This document shows, piece by piece, positions 8,717 to 17,491 of a DNA stretch of 64,000 nt (position 1 is the first letter of the stretch; each line of letters begins with the position of its first letter). A program made the position numbers and the translations under genes. The DNA is from Lentimicrobium sp. (GTDB taxonomy: Bacteria; Bacteroidota; Bacteroidia; Bacteroidales; Lentimicrobiaceae): positions 18,410 through 82,409 of the forward strand of contig JAMLHF010000008.1 of assembly GCA_023957275.1 (NCBI GenBank), written 5' to 3'. The notes under the pieces were generated by a model. The model was given only the letters and a program-made list of their open reading frames with translations, did no database searches and was not told the DNA's origin.

Positions 8717-9724
8717 ATGAAAAACTACAGGTCATATCCGGGATACCTGGCTATGCCGGTATTTCTGTTTTTGATGGTACCGTTGCTGGCCTTTTGGTTC
8801 AATCCTGAAATAATATCCGGTCAGGTATGGGTATTGCTGGTGTGGGTTACCGCGATGGCCGGAATTTCCATTCTCTTACAGAATTTTTTCTTCAAGGCGG
8901 GCCGGAAATCCGGGAAGCTATGGCTTATTATTCCGGCTGCCATGCTGCTGCTGGCCCTCGCCTGGTTTTTTACGCTCAGGGTCAGCAGTGAGATTGTCGG
9001 CCCTGCAAAAGCCTGGGATGCGAAATGGGTCAGCCTGATGATCGTATTGCTTTATTCCGGCGGAGGCTATTTTCTGAATTATCTGATCCGCGAAGGACAG
9101 CTTAGCGTCACGAAACTCGACAATCAGCTAAGCATGAAGGAGCTTGAACTTGATTTCATGAAAAACCAGCTTAATCCGCACTTTCTGTTCAACAGCCTGA
9201 ATAACATCGCTGCTACCATCATGGTTAACAAGGAGATGGCGCTCGATTATACATTTAAACTTTCAGAACTTCTCCGTTATCAGGTAGGGATTTCCGGTCG
9301 CGAGACTGTTCCTGTTGATGAAGAGATCGCTTTTATCCGTAACTTTCTGGATATTGAAAAGCTTCGGTTGGGTGGCAGATGCGAAATAAACTTCACGGCC
9401 GATTCAGGTGATCCTATGGTACTGATACCGCCACTGCTGCTTCACCCGCTGATAGAGCATGCGCTGCGTAAAAGTCTGGGACTTAACGGTAAATCTGTCA
9501 TCAATATCCGGTTGACCTCCAGCCGCGAAGTCGTTAAATTAGAAATAACCAATTCGCTGCCTGAAAATCCGGCCTATAAAAATCTGGCAGGTACCGGTGT
9601 TGAAATGCTGAAAAAACGCCTGAATCTTCTTTTTCCCGAAAAGTACACCCTGCATACTGAGAAAAAAACAAACGAATATGAGCTGGTCCTCGAAGTCCGG
9701 CTCGGTAAAAATCACTCAGCATAA
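8717..9724 (+). CDS. LytS-type sensor histidine kinase with altered N-box
   Basis: 335 residues. Four hydrophobic segments (about 10-30, 36-55, 68-87, 104-123) form a membrane sensor, followed by a His_kinase domain with the phospho-acceptor motif NQLNPHFLFNSLN (His155). The ATP-binding region is degenerate: in the N-box 'PPLLLHPLIEHAL' the usual Asn is His248, and the expected glycine-rich G-box is reduced to GTGVEMLKKRL. LytS kinases normally keep E-N-A-x-K-H here, so ATP binding could be weakened (inference). The gene is followed after 10 bp by its LytTR partner, the usual arrangement. Confidence 0.9.
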   Translation: MKNYRSYPGYLAMPVFLFLMVPLLAFWFNPEIISGQVWVLLVWVTAMAGISILLQNFFFKAGRKSGKLWLIIPAAMLLLALAWFFTLRVSSEIVGPAKAWDAKWVSLMIVLLYSGGGYFLNYLIREGQLSVTKLDNQLSMKELELDFMKNQLNPHFLFNSLNNIAATIMVNKEMALDYTFKLSELLRYQVGISGRETVPVDEEIAFIRNFLDIEKLRLGGRCEINFTADSGDPMVLIPPLLLHPLIEHALRKSLGLNGKSVINIRLTSSREVVKLEITNSLPENPAYKNLAGTGVEMLKKRLNLLFPEKYTLHTEKKTNEYELVLEVRLGKNHSA

Positions 9725-9734
9725 CCCTTGAGGC

Positions 9735-10454
9735 ATGGAAAACATAAATGAAAAACTTAGCTGTCTGGTGGTAGACGATGAGCAACCTGCGCAGTGGGTG
9801 CTCACTTCTTACATCAGTGAAACCAGTAATCTTGAATTAAAGGCCTGTGCATTTGATGCGATGGAAGCGCTTGAAGTCATGAAAAATCATTCCATCGATC
9901 TGTTGTTTCTCGACATCAACCTTCCCGGGCTGAATGGGCTTGAGATGCTTGACACCCTGGAATTTCAGCCCATGGTGATTTTCACCACCGCCTATGCTGC
10001 CTATGCAGCCGATAGTTTTGAATATAATGTTGTCGATTACCTTGTAAAACCGGTTACCCGCCAGCATTTCGACCGGGCAGTAATGAGGGCATTTGAAAAA
10101 GCCAGGCTCCGCGAAGTCACTGCAAATACGGACACACGTTACCCAACGACATCCCTTGAACTTAACCTGGGTGGCTCAACTGAAACTGTTGAAACAGAAA
10201 ACATTGTCTATCTTCAGAGCTACGGGAACTATGTCAAGGTTTTTCTGGAAAACCGCATGATCCTTGCCACCTCCACCACCCATCAGTTGTTGAGTCAACT
10301 GCCGCAGAAATCATTTCTCAGGATTCATAAATCCTTCATAGTAAACCGGAAATATATCAAAGCATACTCCAACAACTCAGTGGTGGCCGGAAAAGAAAAA
10401 CTGCCCATAGGAATATCTTACCGGCAATCCGTTGTCACGGCACTGAACCAATAA
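9735..10454 (+). CDS. LytTR-family response regulator
   Basis: 239 residues. The receiver domain (about 8-120) has the acidic pair Asp14/Asp15, phospho-acceptor Asp60 in LLFLDINLPG, and Lys105 in DYLVKPV. A LytTR DNA-binding domain follows (about 138-237; IVYLQSYGNYVKVFL, FLRIHKSFIVN). It is the cognate regulator of the LytS-type kinase 10 bp upstream. No direct-repeat LytTR site was obvious to me upstream of the pair. Confidence 0.95.
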   Translation: MENINEKLSCLVVDDEQPAQWVLTSYISETSNLELKACAFDAMEALEVMKNHSIDLLFLDINLPGLNGLEMLDTLEFQPMVIFTTAYAAYAADSFEYNVVDYLVKPVTRQHFDRAVMRAFEKARLREVTANTDTRYPTTSLELNLGGSTETVETENIVYLQSYGNYVKVFLENRMILATSTTHQLLSQLPQKSFLRIHKSFIVNRKYIKAYSNNSVVAGKEKLPIGISYRQSVVTALNQ

Positions 10455-10477
10455 AAAGAAAACGAAGCTTAATCCGT

Positions 10478-12661
10478 TCAGGAGATGTATTTGCCGATCA
10501 GCTCGAAGAGTTCTTTTTGCTGGAAAGGCTTGTACAAATAATCACTCACCCCGGCATCCTTCATCTGCTCGGTGGCTTCCGGTGATACATTACCGGTAAT
10601 CATCACCAGCGGAGTTGCCGATTTTTCCGGATCAGGCAATGTTCTTATCCTCCTTGCAAGTTCAAGTCCATCCATGCGGGGCATATACATGTCACTCAGT
10701 ACGATATCGTATCTGTCGGATACAATTTTATCTAAAGCATCTTCACCGTTGTCCGTAAAATCCGTTTTCGCACCGGTCCGTTTAAAGATAGTTTTTAAAA
10801 GCAGCACGTTGAAATAGTCATCATCAGCTATCAGTATTCGTGTTTCAGGCATTTGTATAACGGTACCAAAATCAAATACCCTTGCCGGTAATGATCCGGC
10901 CTCTCCGGGTTCGTATGGGATCCGGACAATAAAGACTGAGCCTTGCCCCATCTCACTTTTTACTTCTATCCGTCCTCCCATTTCTTCAACCAGTTTTTTC
11001 GTTACCGGCAAACCCAGCCCTGTTCCGATCACCCACCGGGAAGAATTCTCCGTATTGAACCTGGCATATTCGTCAAAAACAGTGGCAAGTTGCCCGGATG
11101 TCATGCCAATTCCGGTATCCCTGACGCTGATTTCAAGTATCGTTTTTTCGTTGCCGGGAATCAGTGAAGCTTCCAGCGTGATTGTCCCTTTAACGGTATA
11201 CTTAACAGCGTTACTTATCAGGTTATTGAGCACCTGACGCAACCGGATTTCATCCCCCATCAGCACTTTTCCATGCTTTATTGAAGATACTTTTATCCTG
11301 AGTTTCTTTTCCCGGATCATACTTTCGAATGATCGGACGCATTGACGGATTGTTTCGTCAGGCCGGAAAGGATTGTTGAGGAAGGTCATCTTCCCTGCCT
11401 CAAGTTTGGAGAGGTCAAGAATGTCGTTTACCGTTGTGAGTAATATCTCCGATGAAGAAAGTATCCCCGCAAGGTACTCCGTTTGTTCGCTGTTCAGGCC
11501 GGATTGTTCCAGTTGCTCGGTAAATCCTATCACTGAAGATAATGGCGTTCTGAATTCATGGCTCATATAGGCCAGAAACCTTCTTTTCTCTTCGGCTTCT
11601 TCGATTGCTTTCTGCTTTGAGGCAATGAGCTGTAGCTGGTAACGATGGTTTTCGCGAAGCATCCATGCCAATGCAAGGGCGAGCAAAAAAGCCCCGAATA
11701 CCGATACAATCATTGAGCTATGAAGGATTCCCGCCGAACGGGTAATTGTTCTGGCGGACTGATCACGGAAAACATTTTCATTTACCACCGCCGTTTCCTT
11801 CAGGGCAAACAGTATTTCCCGGATTTCAGCCATCAGGGCATTGTTCAGTTTCACCATCCTCAGTTCACTTTGCCTTAATTCATTGCGGCGCTGCAGTTGT
11901 CTGCGCATCTGAGTCTGGTAATATGAATTTGACCTGCTGATGATGTCATCGGCAAAACGGTGAAGCGAAAATGTGGTATCTGAATCTTCTGCCTCATCAG
12001 GTTGCGGGGGCGGAGTCTCCCCCTGCTTAACCACAACCCTGGCGTTGATGGTCTGTTGCTCCTCCTCCCCTACAAGAAATGTCTTTATTTTCCCAAACAG
12101 TCCCTTTTTCCTCCATCCCTTAGTCTGGCTGAAATCTATGGTATCAATATCCAGCCCTCCGGCCCGGGCAGTGAACTTTCTAATTGTCAGTGGTTCGTCA
12201 GGGTTTGTAAAGGGAACAGACTCCATGGCTGCCGTGATGATCATCAGCGAATCAGCCAGGCGTTTCAGCCTGATGTATGATCCGGCTTCCCGGTCACGTT
12301 CATCAATAATCTTTCTGGCTTCGGTCTTACCGGCTTCAGGATTAAAAGGGGCAATCATTGATTGCAGGGTGTCAAGGTGACTGATCAGCAGGGCAACCTG
12401 ATTGCGGTAATTGTCAAAATGAACTTTATCATATCCAAGCGTGTATTCCTTGAATTCATTTTCGGCCATAAACAAGGCGGCAAGCGTATTCTCAACCTGT
12501 GTTACCGGTTGCCGGCTATCTTTGAGAATCGCCAGGGCGGTTGATATTTCATCTTTTTGCTTCTCCCTGATTAATAAGGCAATTACGGCCACAGCCACCA
12601 TCATTACCAACAGAGATACAGCCAAAAACGGCATCACCCTTTCTCTCCTTAATAGTCTCAT
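10478..12661 (-). CDS. Membrane hybrid histidine kinase with receiver
   Basis: 727 residues. A TM helix (about 10-30), a long helical extracytoplasmic region (about 35-310) with an acidic Pro-rich insert near 215-228, and a second TM (about 314-335). HisKA follows with MSHEFRTP (His368), HATPase_c with N-box NLISNAVKY (Asn484) and G-boxes DTGIGM and GTGLGL, then a C-terminal receiver with Asp657 and Lys711. All catalytic residues are intact. There is no DNA-binding domain, so it must pass the phosphate to another protein or act by contact. It converges on the LytTR regulator gene, with only 23 bp between the stops. Confidence 0.93.
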   Translation of the reverse strand: MRLLRRERVMPFLAVSLLVMMVAVAVIALLIREKQKDEISTALAILKDSRQPVTQVENTLAALFMAENEFKEYTLGYDKVHFDNYRNQVALLISHLDTLQSMIAPFNPEAGKTEARKIIDERDREAGSYIRLKRLADSLMIITAAMESVPFTNPDEPLTIRKFTARAGGLDIDTIDFSQTKGWRKKGLFGKIKTFLVGEEEQQTINARVVVKQGETPPPQPDEAEDSDTTFSLHRFADDIISRSNSYYQTQMRRQLQRRNELRQSELRMVKLNNALMAEIREILFALKETAVVNENVFRDQSARTITRSAGILHSSMIVSVFGAFLLALALAWMLRENHRYQLQLIASKQKAIEEAEEKRRFLAYMSHEFRTPLSSVIGFTEQLEQSGLNSEQTEYLAGILSSSEILLTTVNDILDLSKLEAGKMTFLNNPFRPDETIRQCVRSFESMIREKKLRIKVSSIKHGKVLMGDEIRLRQVLNNLISNAVKYTVKGTITLEASLIPGNEKTILEISVRDTGIGMTSGQLATVFDEYARFNTENSSRWVIGTGLGLPVTKKLVEEMGGRIEVKSEMGQGSVFIVRIPYEPGEAGSLPARVFDFGTVIQMPETRILIADDDYFNVLLLKTIFKRTGAKTDFTDNGEDALDKIVSDRYDIVLSDMYMPRMDGLELARRIRTLPDPEKSATPLVMITGNVSPEATEQMKDAGVSDYLYKPFQQKELFELIGKYIS

Positions 12662-12987
12662 AATGAAAGATGAAATCTGTTCAAAACAAAGTTATTTATT
12701 CTTTTGAACCATGACAAGTTTAATTTGACAAAATGTCGAATTTCAGTGATAACTTCTGTACAGGTTATTTCATTGAAACCGGATGAAACCCTGCCTTAAG
12801 CAATAAACTGTCCGGCTTGATTTTTCATAATTACTATTTCAGGAAGTCAGGATGTAAAATCCCCATTCAAGAAATGCAGCAAATGAATAAATGATAAAAT
12901 TTATACACATTCCAAACAGAAGCAACCAAAATATTTAATAATTTTATCATCCTTTTATGCTCATCATACCTTCCCGAAGCTCCTGAT
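12662..12987. other. Divergent regulatory region between two kinases
   Basis: A 326-bp AT-rich gap between the minus-strand hybrid kinase and the plus-strand PAS kinase. It contains the minus-strand promoter described separately. No promoter for the plus strand is clear; TAATTTTA near 12940 is a weak -7 candidate. No gene is present. Confidence 0.5.
12679..12717 (-). promoter_or_regulatory. Promoter of hybrid kinase, -7 flanked by inverted repeat
   Basis: On the minus strand TTG (12717-12715), a 20-bp spacer, then TAACTTTG (12694-12687): a full match to the Bacteroidetes -33/-7 pattern, about 25 bp before the start codon. The -7 box sits inside an 8-bp inverted repeat, GTTCAAAA (12679-12686) and TTTTGAAC (12702-12709), which could be a repressor site (inference). 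Confidence 0.65.
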
Positions 12988-15480
12988 ATGGCAAAACCTC
13001 CGCACAATAACACAGATTACAGCAAAAAGGAAGGAGACCTTTTGCCATCTGAACTTCCGCAAAACATCATCCCTGCTGCAAAAGAATTACTGGATATTGT
13101 ACGACTTGATTTGACGTGGGATTTTATGGAGGTGATTCCTGCCCCTGTTTTCGTAAAGGACCTTGAACACAGGTTCATTGCCTGTAACAGGCAGTTTCTT
13201 GAAATTTTAAGCTGCACGGAATATGGCAGTGTGTTGGGGAAAACCACCGGTGAGCTCATCGGGAAAAATAATGCCGAAGATCATTTTGCATCCGACAGAC
13301 AAGTTATTCTTTCCGGCAATGGAGTAACTTATGAATCTTCATTCCCTGGTGATAAAGAAAAAGTCAGGATTGCGCTGATCACCAAAACGCCGCTGAAATC
13401 AAAGGACGGCAGCATCAGCGCCATCGTGGGGATCATCACTGACATCAGCAGACTCAAAGCCCTGCAGGTTCAGCAGGAGATTCACAACAACCAGCTCGAA
13501 ACCCTGGTAGCCAGAAGAACCAAAGAGCTTGAACAGAAAAACACCCGTTTACTTAACGAGATTGCTGAAAAAGTAAGTATTCAGCAGGAAATGCTCCGCT
13601 TTGAAAACAGGCTTGAGGTGGCGCTGAAAGCCCTGAAAGCAGGAGCCTGGGAATTTGAGCCCCGCTCCGGCAAACTTGAATGGAGCAGTAAATGTTATGA
13701 GATCTTCGACATTGAACCGGGCTCTGTCAGCCTGGAAAAATGGATGGAAAAAGTTCACCCTGAGGATATTGGCCGGGTGAAAACCCAATGGTCGAGAATC
13801 TCCGCCCGCATGGGCTGGTTCGAACTTGATTTCAGAATAATGGCCTACGGGAAACCCCACTGGATAAGAAAATCAGGTTATTTCCTGCCCGGATCGCATG
13901 AAAACGGGGAAAGAATCACCGGGGTGATGGCGGATATCTCGGAAGAAAAGTATTTCAACGACCGGCTGCTCGACAGTCAACGCTTTTTCAAAGCCATTGT
14001 CGAAGACCAGACCGAGCTTATCTGCAGGATCCGGCCTGACGGTTCTTTTACTTTTGTAAACCAGGCCTTTGCCCGGTTTTTCGGGAAACCGGCCCCGACC
14101 CTGCTCACCCTTACCCTCAGGGAAATCATCATTCCGAAGGATTATGCAAAAATCCGCAGGCTGCTTAACCTGGTAAAGCCGGTAAGTACCGTGGTTAATT
14201 TCGACCACCATCTCGAAAAACCAGGCTCGGGCCCTGCCATGATGCAGTGGACCATCAGGGCAATATATACCGAAGGCGATATCCTTTCGGAATACCAGTT
14301 TGTTGGCAGGGATGTCACCGAAGTGGAATCCTCGCGCGAGGCACTCCGCAGGAGCGAAGAGATGTTCCGGCTGATCGCGGAGAATTCTAATGACATCATT
14401 TCTATCCACCCGCACGACGGGACGGTGGAATACGTTTCGCCTTCAGTGAAAAATATCCTGGGCTATACGGCCGAAGAAATCACCGGCTCAAAGGCCGATA
14501 ATCTGATTTACGAAAAGGACCTGCCCGGCATTGCCACGCTTGGCAAACGCCTCAAAAAATGCCCCAACCCTGTATTGGCTGCTTTTCGCATTAAAGATCA
14601 TGAAGGAAAGCTGATCTGGTTCGAAAGCATGATACAGCCACAGTATGACAGCCATGGTGAAGCAACCGGAAAAATAATCGCGGTAACGCGCGATATCAGC
14701 GCGAGAAAACAGGCCGAAGCACAGCAGAAACTGGTTGAAAAGCAACTGAAGGAAGCCAACTTTACCAAGGACAAATTTTTCTCCATTATTGCCCACGACC
14801 TGCGCAGCCCCTTCACGTCCATTCTCGGATTTTCGAGGTTGCTGAACGAGGAATACGATGACTTCAGCGATGAGGACCGCAAGACCATGGTGCAACAGAT
14901 CCTGATTTCTACCGAACACACTTTTCAGTTGCTCGACAACTTGCTGGCATGGGCCAAAACGCAAATGGGCCATACCTGCGTGTACCCTGAAATTTTCAGG
15001 CTTGAAGGGCTGATCAACGAGACCGTTCAGCTTGCATCCGCCCAGGCGGAAAGTAAAAACATCAGCATCAAACAGTTAAGCAATCATCAATTTGAGGTGA
15101 AGGCTGATGTTAATATGACCAAAACGGTTATGCGCAACCTGCTCTCCAATGCGATCAAATACTCTTATGAGGGCGCGCAGATCGGGGTTGACAGCAAACG
15201 CGAGGGGGATATGGTCAGAATCACGGTTACTGACCATGGCACCGGTATTCATGCCGATACCCTGAGAATACTGTTCAGCCTTGATGAAAAAGTAATTTCG
15301 GCCAAAGGCACGGCCAACGAAAAGGGGACCGGCCTGGGGCTGATCCTGGTCAGGGAGTTTGTTGAAAGGAACGGAGGCACCATTTCGGTTGAAAGTGAAT
15401 ATGGCAAAGGGAGCAGGTTTAGCTTTACGCTCCCCTTGAATCCCGGTAAATACCCGCCTGCAGAACATGACCCTTCCTGA
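12988..15480 (+). CDS. Cytoplasmic multi-PAS sensor histidine kinase
   Basis: 830 residues with no TM segment. There are four PAS-like domains at about 43-157, 208-322, 330-450 and 456-575, with a coiled coil (160-205) between the first two; several end in the typical 'G.I.DIS' PAC signature (IVGIITDIS, ITGVMADIS, AVTRDIS). HisKA follows with IIAHDLRSP (His603), then HATPase_c with N-box NLLSNAIKY (Asn721) and GTGLGL. No receiver and no adjacent response regulator, so it is an orphan; the hybrid kinase receiver next door is a conceivable partner. The signal is unknown and I see no heme or flavin motif. Confidence 0.92.
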   Translation: MAKPPHNNTDYSKKEGDLLPSELPQNIIPAAKELLDIVRLDLTWDFMEVIPAPVFVKDLEHRFIACNRQFLEILSCTEYGSVLGKTTGELIGKNNAEDHFASDRQVILSGNGVTYESSFPGDKEKVRIALITKTPLKSKDGSISAIVGIITDISRLKALQVQQEIHNNQLETLVARRTKELEQKNTRLLNEIAEKVSIQQEMLRFENRLEVALKALKAGAWEFEPRSGKLEWSSKCYEIFDIEPGSVSLEKWMEKVHPEDIGRVKTQWSRISARMGWFELDFRIMAYGKPHWIRKSGYFLPGSHENGERITGVMADISEEKYFNDRLLDSQRFFKAIVEDQTELICRIRPDGSFTFVNQAFARFFGKPAPTLLTLTLREIIIPKDYAKIRRLLNLVKPVSTVVNFDHHLEKPGSGPAMMQWTIRAIYTEGDILSEYQFVGRDVTEVESSREALRRSEEMFRLIAENSNDIISIHPHDGTVEYVSPSVKNILGYTAEEITGSKADNLIYEKDLPGIATLGKRLKKCPNPVLAAFRIKDHEGKLIWFESMIQPQYDSHGEATGKIIAVTRDISARKQAEAQQKLVEKQLKEANFTKDKFFSIIAHDLRSPFTSILGFSRLLNEEYDDFSDEDRKTMVQQILISTEHTFQLLDNLLAWAKTQMGHTCVYPEIFRLEGLINETVQLASAQAESKNISIKQLSNHQFEVKADVNMTKTVMRNLLSNAIKYSYEGAQIGVDSKREGDMVRITVTDHGTGIHADTLRILFSLDEKVISAKGTANEKGTGLGLILVREFVERNGGTISVESEYGKGSRFSFTLPLNPGKYPPAEHDPS

Positions 15481-15584
15481 CGGTAGCTGCGTTTGCCAAA
15501 ATATCAGCGGCAGCCGTTATGCCATTCAGTAAAATACTGTTAATTTAGCGGCGTTTAAGATATTAACCCACCAAATTCAAAACC

Positions 15585-17285
15585 ATGATGTTGCGCAAAG
15601 TAATGACCGTTGTAGCGGTTACCGGCATGCTGGCAATGCTTGCCGGCTGCGGAAAGAGCACTAAAACTGAAGAAGCAATGGAAAATTCACATCCGGGTAT
15701 TATCCCGGCCGCAGAAGCGTTCACCCCGGACCAGGCAACCGATGTTGCCCAACGCCTCTCCATCTTTGCCCCGGTAACACTCACCGCTGATATCAGCCAC
15801 CTTTCGGAGAAAGAAAAACAAATGCTTCCCCTGCTTTTTGACGCAGCAGCCATTATGGATGAAATTTTCTGGCAACAGGCCATCGGGAATAAAGAAAATT
15901 TCCTTTCCCGCATCAGCGACGAGTCTGCCCGGAAATTTGCCGGAATCAACTACGGCCCCTGGGACAGGATGAACGGCAACAAATCATTTATTGCTGAAAT
16001 CGGGGAAAAACCTTTGGGCGCCAATTTCTACCCGGCAGATATGACCAAAGAGGAGTTCGACACGCTTCAGAACCCTGACAAATCAAGCCTGTACACCCTG
16101 ATCCGCCGCAACGATGACGGTACACTGCGCGTGGTATGGTACCATCAGGCTTATGCCTCCAAAATAAAAAAAGCGGCTGACCTCCTGAAGCAGGCAGCAT
16201 CGCTGGCTGAAGACGCCGGACTGAAAAAATACCTTGAACTGCGTGCCGAAGCCCTGCTGACCGACAAATACCAGGAAAGCGACTTTGCCTGGATGGATAT
16301 GAAAACCGCAAATATTGATTTTGTCGTTGGCCCGATCGAGAATTATGAAGACGCCCTTTTCGGCACCAAAGCGGCGCAGGAAGCCTTTATCCTGATTAAG
16401 GACGTGGAGTGGAGTGAACGTCTGGCGCATTTTGCTTCATTGCTGCCTGAACTTCAGAAAGGACTTCCCGTTGACCAGAAGTACAAAAATGAGGTGCCGG
16501 GTTCAGATGCGGACCTCAATGCATATGATGTGGTTTACTATGCCGGCGACTGCAATGCAGGCAGCAAAACCATCGCCATTAACCTGCCCAACGATGAAGA
16601 GGTTCAACTGAAAAAAGGATCGCGCAAACTACAGTTGAAAAACGCCATGAAAGCAAAATTTACCGGGATACTGGAGCCTATCAGTCAGATCCTGATTCAT
16701 GAATCACAGCGTGGATATATTGAATTTGACGCATTCTTTGCCAATACCATGTTTCATGAAGTGGCCCATGGCATGGGCATCAAAAATACCATCAACGGCA
16801 AAGGATCGGTTCGTGAAGCCCTGAAAGAGCAGTATTCTGCCATTGAGGAAGCCAAAGCCGATATCCTTGGCCTTTACCTGGTAACCAAACTTTTCGAAAT
16901 GGGCGAATTGAAGGAAGGGGAAGTCATGGACAACTATGTAACCTTTATGGCCGGGATCTTCCGTTCAGTCCGTTTCGGTGCAGCCAGCGCCCATGGAAAA
17001 GCTAATATGCTCACTTTTAACTATTTCAGCGAAAACGGCGCGTTCACACATCAGGAAGACGGAACCTACATGGTGAATTTTGATAAAATGAAACTTGCCG
17101 TAGAAAGCCTTGGGGGTATGATTTTAACCCTGCAGGGTGATGGAGCCTATGATCAGGTAAAAGACCTGATCCTGACCAAATCAGTGATCCCCGACCAGCT
17201 GCAGCAAGACCTCGACAAACTGAAAACTGCCGGAATCCCGGTGGATATTGTATTTGAGCAGGGTAAAAGCAACCTGGGCCTTTAA
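15585..17285 (+). CDS. M49-like (dipeptidyl peptidase III family) lipoprotein with HExxH motif
   Basis: 566 residues with a lipoprotein signal peptide ending MLAGC. Zinc motifs are HEVAH (391-395) and EEAKAD (421-426), in the order and spacing of peptidase family M49. Classical DPP III has a hexapeptide HELLGH; this protein has a pentapeptide HExxH, a variant reported for some bacterial family members. Surrounding segments (GYIEFDAFFANTMFHEVAHG, DILGLYL) also fit M49. Predicted role: zinc exopeptidase or related hydrolase at the envelope. It is a single gene followed by a strong hairpin, with S46 peptidase next. Confidence 0.85.
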   Translation: MMLRKVMTVVAVTGMLAMLAGCGKSTKTEEAMENSHPGIIPAAEAFTPDQATDVAQRLSIFAPVTLTADISHLSEKEKQMLPLLFDAAAIMDEIFWQQAIGNKENFLSRISDESARKFAGINYGPWDRMNGNKSFIAEIGEKPLGANFYPADMTKEEFDTLQNPDKSSLYTLIRRNDDGTLRVVWYHQAYASKIKKAADLLKQAASLAEDAGLKKYLELRAEALLTDKYQESDFAWMDMKTANIDFVVGPIENYEDALFGTKAAQEAFILIKDVEWSERLAHFASLLPELQKGLPVDQKYKNEVPGSDADLNAYDVVYYAGDCNAGSKTIAINLPNDEEVQLKKGSRKLQLKNAMKAKFTGILEPISQILIHESQRGYIEFDAFFANTMFHEVAHGMGIKNTINGKGSVREALKEQYSAIEEAKADILGLYLVTKLFEMGELKEGEVMDNYVTFMAGIFRSVRFGAASAHGKANMLTFNYFSENGAFTHQEDGTYMVNFDKMKLAVESLGGMILTLQGDGAYDQVKDLILTKSVIPDQLQQDLDKLKTAGIPVDIVFEQGKSNLGL

Positions 17286-17328
17286 TCAGAAAACCGTTCG
17301 TTTCTGAACACAGGTTTCTCAAAACCGA

Positions 17329-17368
17329 ACATGCCTGAATACTGTCTACCGGACAGATTCAGGCATGT
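17329..17368 (+). terminator. Long hairpin after the M49-like gene
   Basis: A perfect 12-bp stem, ACATGCCTGAAT (17329-17340) with ATTCAGGCATGT (17357-17368), extended by CTGTC/GACAG inside. Followed by ATTTGATTCT, a modest T-rich tail. Confidence 0.75.
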
Positions 17369-17491
17369 ATTTGATTCTCTGCTAAATATATAACTGGCAT
17401 GATTTTGGGCAGAGGCAACTGTTATGCTGTTGAAGTACGAAGAGGCCCCAAAGAAATGAATTCACTGAATCATAATTATAAAACCTTGTCC

